Assembly: GCA_023134935.1 (NCBI GenBank)
Contig: JAGLUD010000060.1
Location: forward strand, 1-6,905
DNA length: 6,905 nt
Direction of reading: 5' to 3'
DNA from: Paracoccaceae bacterium
GTDB taxonomy: Bacteria; Pseudomonadota; Alphaproteobacteria; Rhodobacterales; Rhodobacteraceae
Every line of letters begins with the position of its first letter. Position 1 is the stretch's first letter. Made by a program: the position numbers and the translations under genes. The notes below the pieces were generated by a model that worked only from the letters and a program-made list of their open reading frames with translations, was not told the DNA's origin and ran no database searches. Of the stretch, positions 1-6,295 are shown in pieces.

Positions 1-602
1 GTTTGGTGATGACCCAATCCGCACGTCCAATTTTGCGGGGCGAGTCGAGCATTGATCTTCGGATGGATACCATTCGCAAAGCCGGCTCAGCGCCATCGCG
101 ACGTGCGCCTGTGGCCTTGGTCGCGGAGGAGGACGAGCCGATTTTGTCAGCGCTGAAGATGAAACGTCGGGAATTGGCGGAGGCCCTGCGCGCCCCTGCA
201 TATGTGGTCTTCCCCGACAAAACATTAATTGAAATGGCAACGCATAAACCCGTGACGATGGATGATTTCAGCCGCTTGAACGGAGTCGGCGCGAAGAAGT
301 TGGAAAAATATGGTAAGATATTTTTAGAAGTGCTGAACGGCGACGCGGAGGACATGCACCCAGCTCGCCGGAAACTGGCGGGTAAACCGGCGGGTGGTAT
401 TTTTGATCAGTTGAAAGCGGCGCAATTGGACTTGGCAAACGGGCCGCACGGGACGGAAAAACCGATGTCCTGCAACACGTCGCTTCTTGCGAAGGTGGCT
501 GGGCAAAGGCCGGACACAATCGAGGCGCTTGAGCGGATTATCGGTGAAAGTAAGGCGGAACGGTTTGGTGAGGCGTTTTTGGAGATAATGGACGGCGTGT
601 GA
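1..602 (+). CDS. recQ: ATP-dependent DNA helicase RecQ, C-terminal part (5' end outside window)
   Basis: RecQ is a 3'-5' DNA helicase acting in recombination and stalled-fork repair. Only its C-terminal ~199 residues are here; the helicase and most of the zinc/winged-helix (RQC) region lie upstream, so no ATPase motif is visible. Counting from the codon at position 3, residues 6-14 (SARPILRGE) match the end of the RQC region as in E. coli RecQ. Residues 46-112 form an HRDC domain with the typical core PAYVVFPDKTLIEMA and NGVGAKKLEKYG. A second, weaker HRDC-like unit follows at about 133-197; its KAERFGEAFLEIM end mirrors KKLEKYGKIFLEVL of the first. Such an extended tail is, as I recall, common in alphaproteobacterial RecQ. 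The frame is open to the window edge, so the apparent TTG/GTG/ATG starts near position 3 are internal codons. The stop is TGA at 600-602. The gene converges on the minus-strand gene at 624. I am sure of the family. Confidence 0.93.
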   Translation, partial: LVMTQSARPILRGESSIDLRMDTIRKAGSAPSRRAPVALVAEEDEPILSALKMKRRELAEALRAPAYVVFPDKTLIEMATHKPVTMDDFSRLNGVGAKKLEKYGKIFLEVLNGDAEDMHPARRKLAGKPAGGIFDQLKAAQLDLANGPHGTEKPMSCNTSLLAKVAGQRPDTIEALERIIGESKAERFGEAFLEIMDGV

Positions 603-618
603 GCGCTAACAATAGCGC
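603..618. terminator. Small hairpin between convergent recQ and the 624-1115 gene
   Basis: GCGCTA (603-608), loop ACAA, TAGCGC (613-618) is a perfect 6-bp inverted repeat starting directly after the recQ stop. It sits in the 21-bp gap between two convergent genes, where a bidirectional terminator would be expected. No T-tract follows on either strand, so it is at best a weak or Rho-assisted 3' end signal. Confidence 0.25.
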
Positions 619-623
619 GTGAT

Positions 624-1115
624 CTAGCTTTCAGATAAATCAACACGGAGGTTTTTAATACTTAATTTCACACCAGTAACCTTCTTTTCTGATATGATTT
701 CGACCATAGCTTTCGTGATTGTAGATGTAATTTGCCAAGCGATAAACAGCTCCTGATGTAGTGTCTCTAGGTCAACGATCATCTCGTCACGACCATCATC
801 TGTCTGGATTTTGAAATTGTGCCTTTCAAAAAAACCGTGGGCAAGCCTATTTCTAGCATTCAGGGCTGAAACATATAGATCTGCCAATTTATCCTCGAAG
901 TCTACTATTAGTCTGAGTTCGGACAATAGTTTGCCAAGTGTGTGTCGGTCGATCTGATTTAAAGTTTCGCGGGCACTTTCTGGATTCGGCTCTATATGCC
1001 AACCACTTTCCAAGCCCTTGGCTCCGAGAAGTAAGCTGCTAAGCTCTGTTTCAAAGAGTTGTGCTGCCTCTGCGGCCAATCCAAATTTTCTATACAATTC
1101 ATCCCGTGTGGCCAA
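624..1115 (-). CDS. Hypothetical protein with HEPN-like RN-x3-H motif
   Basis: I cannot name this protein. It has 163 residues from the TTG at 1115-1113. An upstream in-frame ATG at 1148 would add 11 residues, but it has no Shine-Dalgarno, while GAGGGGGGA lies 7 nt before the TTG; I therefore prefer TTG. The protein looks mostly helical and soluble, with no signal peptide or membrane segment. Its one striking feature is ALNARNRLAHGFFERH (about residues 84-99), where R88, N89 and H93 fit the Rx4-6H signature of HEPN-superfamily RNases; N-terminal helices, then this motif, then a further helix also fits that fold. HEPN membership is an inference from the motif. No nucleotidyltransferase (MNT) partner lies next to it: the neighbours are recQ and amtB. 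GC is about 43% over 661-1140, clearly below the flanking genes, which suggests acquisition by transfer. The 1149-1221 stretch upstream is AT-rich and should hold its promoter, but I see no convincing -35/-10 pair. Confidence 0.72.
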   Translation of the reverse strand: MATRDELYRKFGLAAEAAQLFETELSSLLLGAKGLESGWHIEPNPESARETLNQIDRHTLGKLLSELRLIVDFEDKLADLYVSALNARNRLAHGFFERHNFKIQTDDGRDEMIVDLETLHQELFIAWQITSTITKAMVEIISEKKVTGVKLSIKNLRVDLSES

Positions 1116-1121
1116 AATAAT

Positions 1122-1130
1122 TCCCCCCTC
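1122..1130 (-). promoter_or_regulatory. Shine-Dalgarno that favours the TTG start at 1115
   Basis: On the minus strand GAGGGGGGA (1130-1122) precedes the TTG at 1115-1113, with 7 nt between the last G and the start codon. The alternative ATG at 1148 is preceded by an AT-rich run without purine-rich pairing potential. This supports the shorter 163-residue product. Confidence 0.55.
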
Positions 1131-1221
1131 GCCTTGTTTGATAAACATATTTGTAGGTATGTATCTTTAGAGATCAACAAGTTTGAAATTAGATAGCACT
1201 ATTTGAAAGCGGTCCCTCAAC

Positions 1222-1249
1222 AAAAAAACCCGGACGTTGCCGCCCGGGT
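1222..1249 (-). terminator. Rho-independent terminator of the glnK-amtB operon
   Basis: On the minus strand the stem ACCCGGGCG (1249-1241) pairs with CGTCCGGGT (1236-1228): 9 bp with one G-U. It closes a GCAA tetraloop of the GNRA type and runs straight into a T-tract (1227-1222, continuing the stem's last T). It begins 36 nt after the amtB stop codon. This is a textbook strong intrinsic terminator, and it should insulate the gene at 624-1115 from glnK-amtB transcription. Confidence 0.93.
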
Positions 1250-1285
1250 AAGGTATCCAAGGCGCGAACGCCTTAGAGGGAATAT

Positions 1286-2629
1286 TTAGTGACGAGCGAA
1301 CTCGGGGTAAGCTTCCATACCCAGTTCGGACATATCCAGCCCCATGATCTCGTTTTCTTCGGATACACGGATGCCGACTGTTAGCTTCAGCACGTACCAG
1401 ATTACGAAAGATACAGAGAAGACGAACGCGCCGACGATCAGGATTGGCACGATTTGACCCGGAAGGGTTGCGTCGCTGTTGGTGAACAGAACTGCTAGTG
1501 TGCCCCAAATGCCTGCCAGAAGGTGAACCGGAATGGCGCCAACTGCGTCGTCGATTTTCAGCTTGTCCAACATTGGCACTGCGAAAACTACGATCACGCC
1601 GCCAACTGCCCCGATAAGGGTCGCTTGGCCCAATGTCGGGGTCAGAGGCTCGGCGGTGATTGCTACAAGACCAGCCAATGCACCGTTCAGGATCATCGTA
1701 AGGTCAGGCTTTTTGTAAAGCAGTTGCGTTAGAGCCAAGGCTGCGATTACGCCACCAGCTGCTGCTGCGTTTGTGTTAGCGAAGATGCGGGATACGTCCG
1801 CAACATCACCGATTGTGCCCATTGCAAGTTGCGAGCCACCGTTGAAGCCGAACCAGCCAAGCCACAAGATGAATGTACCAAGTGTAGCAAGTGGAAGGTT
1901 GGAGCCCGGGAATGGGATAACACGACCGTCTTTGGCGTATTTCCCGATGCGTGGTCCAAGGATTAGCGCGCCAGCCAAGGCTGCCCAGCCACCAACGGAG
2001 TGCACAACTGTCGAGCCAGCGAAGTCAAGGAAACCCCATTGTGTGTCAAGGAAGCCGCCACCCCATTTCCAGCTAGCCTGGATTGGATAGATTATGCCGG
2101 TCAGGATCACAGTGAAGATCAGGAAGGGCCAAAGTTTGATGCGTTCAGCCAAAGCGCCCGAAACGATCGAAGCGGTGGCAGCACAGAACATCAACTGGAA
2201 GAAGAAGTCAGAACCTGTCGAGGCATAGCCAAGATCGTCAGCACCTTCGGCAGAAACGCCGACCATTTCGAGGACAGCAACACCGAATGCGCCGAGATAA
2301 CCGCCAGTTTCATCAGACCCGATGGACCAGTTGCCCAGAGGATACATGATGTTATAGCCGATCAGATAGTATGCAATTGCGGCTAGCGAGAACAGAACAA
2401 CGTTTTTAGTCAGCTGCATGGTCACGTTCTTGGAACGCACCAAGCCGGCTTCGAGCATGGTGAAACCCGCGGCCATCCAGAATACCAGAAAGCCACCCAT
2501 AAGGAATAGCACGGAGTTCAAGATAAACGCGGTATGTTCAGCGGCCTCTACGCCCGCTTCGGCGAATGCGGGGGATGCGATCAGGGCTGTCGCCGCTGTA
2601 ATCCCCACAATTTTAGGTAAGGTTTTCAT
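1286..2629 (-). CDS. amtB: Ammonium transporter AmtB
   Basis: AmtB is a trimeric inner-membrane channel that takes up ammonium. The 447 residues start with a signal peptide, with likely cleavage after SPAFA (about residue 23), followed by about 11 membrane helices. Aligned by motif with E. coli AmtB, the key residues are all present: the Phe gate F148 and F262, W189 and S266 of the outer binding site, D202 in LDFAGSTVVH, and the pore twin histidines H210 and H369 (PVHLLAGIWG). The family signature lies at 202-227. The cytoplasmic tail ENEIMGLDMSELGMEAY is the conserved element needed for PII docking. The ATG at 2629 has GGAGAGA as ribosome site a few bases upstream. It lies 20 nt after glnK on the same strand and ends in the terminator at 1222-1249. 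Nothing appears broken. A sensor-fused or Rh-type homologue is unlikely given the length and tail. Confidence 0.97.
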   Translation of the reverse strand: MKTLPKIVGITAATALIASPAFAEAGVEAAEHTAFILNSVLFLMGGFLVFWMAAGFTMLEAGLVRSKNVTMQLTKNVVLFSLAAIAYYLIGYNIMYPLGNWSIGSDETGGYLGAFGVAVLEMVGVSAEGADDLGYASTGSDFFFQLMFCAATASIVSGALAERIKLWPFLIFTVILTGIIYPIQASWKWGGGFLDTQWGFLDFAGSTVVHSVGGWAALAGALILGPRIGKYAKDGRVIPFPGSNLPLATLGTFILWLGWFGFNGGSQLAMGTIGDVADVSRIFANTNAAAAGGVIAALALTQLLYKKPDLTMILNGALAGLVAITAEPLTPTLGQATLIGAVGGVIVVFAVPMLDKLKIDDAVGAIPVHLLAGIWGTLAVLFTNSDATLPGQIVPILIVGAFVFSVSFVIWYVLKLTVGIRVSEENEIMGLDMSELGMEAYPEFARH

Positions 2630-2649
2630 AATTTCTCTCCAGTGGGGAA

Positions 2650-3117
<468 letters not shown>

Positions 3118-3155
3118 AATTGATTAAAATATAGGCAACAAGCTGATCCACCCGC

Positions 3156-3171
3156 AGGCAAAGATTTGCCT
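3156..3171. promoter_or_regulatory. 16-bp palindrome, candidate operator
   Basis: AGGCAAA (3156-3162), GA, TTTGCCT (3165-3171) is a perfect 7-bp inverted repeat with a 2-bp centre. Further copies of its half-site as TAGGCA lie at 3132-3137 and 3212-3217, and as TGCCTA at 3092-3097. It sits in the middle of the divergent glnK/PBP gap and could serve either gene. Confidence 0.4.
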
Positions 3172-3175
3172 AAGT
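3158..3175 (+). repeat. 18-bp element GCA-N6-TGCCTAAGT, copy 2
   Basis: Second copy of the element at 3083-3100: GCA (3158-3160), N6, TGCCTAAGT (3167-3175). Here it lies within a longer perfect palindrome, AGGCAAA-GA-TTTGCCT (3156-3171), which would suit a dimeric regulator. It lies about 80 bp before the PBP start and 170 bp before glnK. Confidence 0.45.
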
Positions 3176-3202
3176 CGTAGAATCACTCTCTACATTGGCG
3201 AC

Positions 3203-3231
3203 TTAACCGACTAGGCAAAGGTAACTATAGA
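3203..3231 (+). promoter_or_regulatory. Putative sigma-70-type promoter of the PBP gene
   Basis: TTAACC (3203-3208), a 17-bp spacer and TATAGA (3226-3231) each match 4 of 6 consensus bases at ideal spacing. Transcription would start near 3238, giving a leader of about 16 nt before the ATG at 3254. The spacer contains TAGGCAAAG (3212-3220), a half-site of the repeated motif in this gap, so a regulator bound there would touch the promoter directly. Confidence 0.4.
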
Positions 3232-3253
3232 AAAACGAGCAGGCGGCCCAATA

Positions 3254-5335
3254 ATGGCCAAGAAACCAACGACGACCCTTCGGGCGACCAGACCACAATC
3301 TGGCAAAACGCCTGCGAAACCTCCTCGGCGCAAGAAGCCGCAGAAGGGTGTTTTTGCGCGGCTGGTCAGCTGGCTATTTCGCACCACGTTCAGGGTGATC
3401 TGGTGGGTGGGCATCCGCACCGCCGTGACCGGTACGTTGGGGATGGCGGCCTGGGTCGGATATTATTACGTGACATTGCCCCCGATGGAGGAACAGCTGG
3501 ACGGACGCGCAGGTGGTTCGGTCGTGTTGCTCGATCGAGACCGTGAGACTTTCGCATGGCGAGGGGAGCAGTTTGACGGCTCGCTCAGGGCAGGCACCGT
3601 TTCACCTCATCTAAAGAACGCTGTAGTAGCGACCGAGGATAAGAGGTTTTACTCTCATTTCGGCCTTAGTCCGCGCGGGATTGCAAGTGCGATACGCATC
3701 AACCTGCGTGAAGGACGCGGGCCGCTTTCGGGGCATGGCGGTTCCACGCTAACGCAGCAGGTGGCGAAGTTGCTGTGTCTGGGCGAGGATCTGCCCGAGG
3801 CTGAATGCCGACAAAGGACGATCCTTCGCAAGATCAAGGAAATCCCATATTCCTTCGCGATGGAGTTGAAGTACGAGAAAGGCGATATTCTATCGATCTA
3901 CCTGAATCGTGCGTATCTGGGTGCTGGTGCACAAGGGTTCGAGGCGGCTTCGCAGCGGTATTTTGGTAAGTCGGCACGCGAAGTTAATGTGGCTGAAGCG
4001 GCGATGTTGGCGGGATTGTTGACCGCGCCGTCCCGCTATGCACCGACGAATAATTTGAACCGCGCGCAGCAACGATCAACCGTGGTGATCGGGCTGATGC
4101 AGGCACAAGGATATTTGACGCGGGTGGAGGCAGAACTAGCGTTGGCGGCTCCGGCGACGTTATCACAGGCGGCGCAGGAACGGGCTGGCGGGTATTTTGC
4201 GGATTGGATTATGGCGGATGCTCCGTCGTTCCTAACACGGGACACGGGCGAAGATGTCGAGATTCTGACCACCTTTGATCGCGGTATCCAAAAGGCAGCC
4301 GAAGAAGCCTTGACGTACGTGTTCGAGAACAAAGTTCGCGAAGGATCGGAGGCGCAGGCGGCGATCGTTGTGATGTCAGCTGACGGGGCCGTGCGCGCGA
4401 TGGTTGGTGGGCGCAAGATTGACGGGGCGGGGTTATTTAACCGTGCAACACAGGCGTCGCGGCAACCAGGGTCTTCGTTCAAGCCGTTTGTTTACGGGGC
4501 GGCTTTGGAATCAGGCATGCATCCCTTTGACCTGGTTCTGGACGCACCTCTGACGATTGATATTCCGGGTTCGGGACTGTGGAGTCCGAAGAACTACACG
4601 AATGAATTTTACGGTGAGCTGCGGATGGTGGACGCCATGGCGAACTCTTTGAATACGGTTGCTGTGCGCCTGTCGGAACAGGTTGGGCGCGATAAGGTTC
4701 GGGCTTTGGCACTGGATTTCGGCGTCATGTCACCCTTGGCGGAGGGGCCGGCCTTGGCGCTCGGTGCGTCGAATGTGACGCTGCTGGAAATGACCGGAGC
4801 TTACGCGGGCATATTAAACGGTGGGCGACAATCGCTGCCCTATGGGTGGCTTGATTTACGTATCCGTGGGGATGATCAGGTTCTGATGAGCCTAGATCGT
4901 ACAGACGGTTTTCGTGTGCTGGACGAGCGTGCGGCGGGGTATCTGGTCTATATGATGTCGCAAGTTGTGGAAATTGGCAGTGGTGCACGCGCGGCGCTGG
5001 GCGATCGGCCCGTGGCTGGTAAGACCGGCACGACGCAGGGCGCGCGGGATGCGTGGTTCATCGGATTTACGGGTGACTATGTGGCTGGCGTCTGGATGGG
5101 GTATGACGACAATTCCAAATTGACCGGTGTCACCGGTGGCGGATTGCCTGCCGAGATTTGGCGCGAAACGATGGCGCGGGTGCATGAAGGTCTACCTGTG
5201 CGACCATTGCCGCTGATTGACCCGAACGATGAGGCACCACGGATTGTCAACGAGATTGACAATCTGGTTAACGATGTAAGTAACACCTTGCTGGGCGACT
5301 TGATTAACAGCCTATTTGGCAAGCCCCGCCGTTAG
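3254..5335 (+). CDS. Bifunctional class A penicillin-binding protein (GT51 transglycosylase / transpeptidase)
   Basis: This enzyme polymerises lipid II into glycan strands and cross-links them at the inner membrane. Of 693 residues, 1-45 are a Lys/Arg-rich cytoplasmic tail and about 47-75 a membrane anchor. The GT51 domain covers roughly 85-290: catalytic E128 in ATEDKRFYSHFG, GGSTLTQQ (162-169), RKIKE (192-196) and IYLNRAYLGAGAQGFEAA (from 215). The transpeptidase covers about 335-640, with S407-x-x-K410 (SSFK), SLN 465-467 and KTGT 590-593; no catalytic motif is missing. It lacks the long insert of classical ~850-residue PBP1a and the BiPBP_C tail of PbpC. An insert after the TLTQQ motif carries C175 and C185, which I recall as usual in Rhodobacterales homologues. 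The C-terminal ~30 residues look amphipathic. The ATG at 3254 follows AGGCGG by 7 nt. It is divergent from glnK and overlaps lpxK tail to tail by 24 bp. I give no symbol because mrcB and pbp naming is inconsistent for this type. Confidence 0.95.
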   Translation: MAKKPTTTLRATRPQSGKTPAKPPRRKKPQKGVFARLVSWLFRTTFRVIWWVGIRTAVTGTLGMAAWVGYYYVTLPPMEEQLDGRAGGSVVLLDRDRETFAWRGEQFDGSLRAGTVSPHLKNAVVATEDKRFYSHFGLSPRGIASAIRINLREGRGPLSGHGGSTLTQQVAKLLCLGEDLPEAECRQRTILRKIKEIPYSFAMELKYEKGDILSIYLNRAYLGAGAQGFEAASQRYFGKSAREVNVAEAAMLAGLLTAPSRYAPTNNLNRAQQRSTVVIGLMQAQGYLTRVEAELALAAPATLSQAAQERAGGYFADWIMADAPSFLTRDTGEDVEILTTFDRGIQKAAEEALTYVFENKVREGSEAQAAIVVMSADGAVRAMVGGRKIDGAGLFNRATQASRQPGSSFKPFVYGAALESGMHPFDLVLDAPLTIDIPGSGLWSPKNYTNEFYGELRMVDAMANSLNTVAVRLSEQVGRDKVRALALDFGVMSPLAEGPALALGASNVTLLEMTGAYAGILNGGRQSLPYGWLDLRIRGDDQVLMSLDRTDGFRVLDERAAGYLVYMMSQVVEIGSGARAALGDRPVAGKTGTTQGARDAWFIGFTGDYVAGVWMGYDDNSKLTGVTGGGLPAEIWRETMARVHEGLPVRPLPLIDPNDEAPRIVNEIDNLVNDVSNTLLGDLINSLFGKPRR
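5241..5265. other. Hairpin inside the 3' end of the PBP gene, downstream of lpxK
   Basis: GATTGTCAA (5242-5250), loop CGAGA, TTGACAATC (5256-5264) is a perfect 9-bp inverted repeat; on the plus strand an outer G-U pair (5241/5265) extends it. It lies 47-71 nt beyond the lpxK stop on the minus strand and 70-94 nt before the PBP stop. There is no T-tract on either side. It could protect the lpxK mRNA 3' end or slow antisense transcription, or be a codon-level coincidence (IVNEIDN). Confidence 0.35.
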
Positions 5336-6295
5336 ATCTTTAAGCACTGCTTTGACCGCATCAGGATCGTTGAATACTAGTCGAACCGGAAGCGCGAGGG
5401 TATCGCGACGAAACTCGACGGGCAGGCGGGCCATGTCTTTTTCCGTGGTAACCAGTTGCGCGGATTTCGCCTTCGCCTCGGCCTTCAGGCGTTGCAGGAT
5501 CGCGTCTGTATAGGGCGCATGATCGGGAAATGCATGAGAAGCTACGACGTTTGCACCAAGCGTTTCCAACGTTCCGAAAAACTTGCCGGGTCGACCGATG
5601 CCAGCGAAGGCGATGAAGCGAGTGCCCGACCAGTCCATTCCGGTTTCCAGCGCCCGTAGTTGGCCAGCCCATAAAGGTTTGGAAACCTGCGCGGTTAGAC
5701 GTTTTTGCGCCGCAGGTGAACCAATCGGTACAACGATATCGGCGCGTGACAAACCGTCTGATAAGTGCTCGCGTAGTGGTCCTGCGGGCATGACGCGGCC
5801 GTTTCCAAAGCCGATTTCGGCGTCAACAACAACCAGACTTAGGTCTTTGTGCAAAGACGGGTTCTGAAAGCCGTCGTCCAGCAGGATGATTTGAGCGCCC
5901 GCCGCGATGGCAGCTTTGGCACCTGCGGTGCGGTCTTTGGCAATCCAGCAGGGGCCGAAGGCGGCGATTAAGATGGGCTCGTCGCCAACTTCGTCAGCTG
6001 TATGCGCGCGTTCATCTACCAACAGCGGCCCAACTTCGGACCCGCCATGACCGCGCGATACTACGTGCACAGCGACACCAAGGCCTTCGAGAATTTCCAG
6101 TAGCGCAATGACGGTCGGCGTTTTTCCTGTGCCGCCGACGTTTATGTTGCCAACGCAAATCACTGGAACCGTCAGCCGCTCCCAAGGGCCGTTACGTAAG
6201 CGACGGCGGGTGGAGGTGATCCAGATCCACTCCAACGGTGCTAGAAGACGGGATACCATGCCGCGTGGGCGATTCCAGAATAACGGGGGGCGCAT
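5312..6295 (-). CDS. lpxK: Tetraacyldisaccharide 4'-kinase LpxK
   Basis: LpxK phosphorylates the 4' position of tetraacyldisaccharide-1-phosphate to give lipid IVA, at the cytoplasmic face of the inner membrane. Its 327 residues match the family length. An N-terminal hydrophobic stretch (about 16-28) followed by RRRLR fits membrane association. The Walker A loop is VGGTGKTP (53-60). Further conserved blocks are GDEP (104-107), LLDDGFQ (138-144), VMPAGPLRE (168-176), SHAFPDHAPY (253-262) and VTTEKD (282-287). The ATG at 6295 is preceded by AAGGAGG at 7 nt and shares one base with the waaA stop (TGATG), indicating translational coupling. The order waaA-lpxK suits the pathway, because WaaA uses the LpxK product lipid IVA. 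The TAG stop (5314-5312) lies inside the 3' end of the convergent PBP gene. I see no intrinsic terminator with a T-tract; a hairpin follows at 5241-5265. Confidence 0.97.
   Translation of the reverse strand: MRPPLFWNRPRGMVSRLLAPLEWIWITSTRRRLRNGPWERLTVPVICVGNINVGGTGKTPTVIALLEILEGLGVAVHVVSRGHGGSEVGPLLVDERAHTADEVGDEPILIAAFGPCWIAKDRTAGAKAAIAAGAQIILLDDGFQNPSLHKDLSLVVVDAEIGFGNGRVMPAGPLREHLSDGLSRADIVVPIGSPAAQKRLTAQVSKPLWAGQLRALETGMDWSGTRFIAFAGIGRPGKFFGTLETLGANVVASHAFPDHAPYTDAILQRLKAEAKAKSAQLVTTEKDMARLPVEFRRDTLALPVRLVFNDPDAVKAVLKDLTAGLAK

Noticed and set aside
624..1115. A toxin-antitoxin pair or multi-gene defence island
   Set aside because: Only one accessory gene fits between recQ and amtB; no second small gene, repeat or mobile-element end was found beside it.
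1167..1508. 113-residue minus-strand open frame covering the amtB 3' end and terminator
   Set aside because: It runs through the intrinsic terminator and overlaps the conserved AmtB tail in another frame.
2000..2386. 128-residue plus-strand open frame opposite amtB
   Set aside because: It lies fully inside a gene with intact AmtB motifs, has no recognisable protein features, and is an antisense shadow.
4036..4482. 148-residue minus-strand open frame opposite the PBP gene
   Set aside because: Antisense to GT51 and transpeptidase coding sequence, rich in Ser, Ala and Arg, without a family signature.
5124..5139. ACCGGT-GTC-ACCGGT repeat
   Set aside because: Short repeat encoding TGVTGG in the PBP C-terminal part; explained by codon choice for a repeated peptide.
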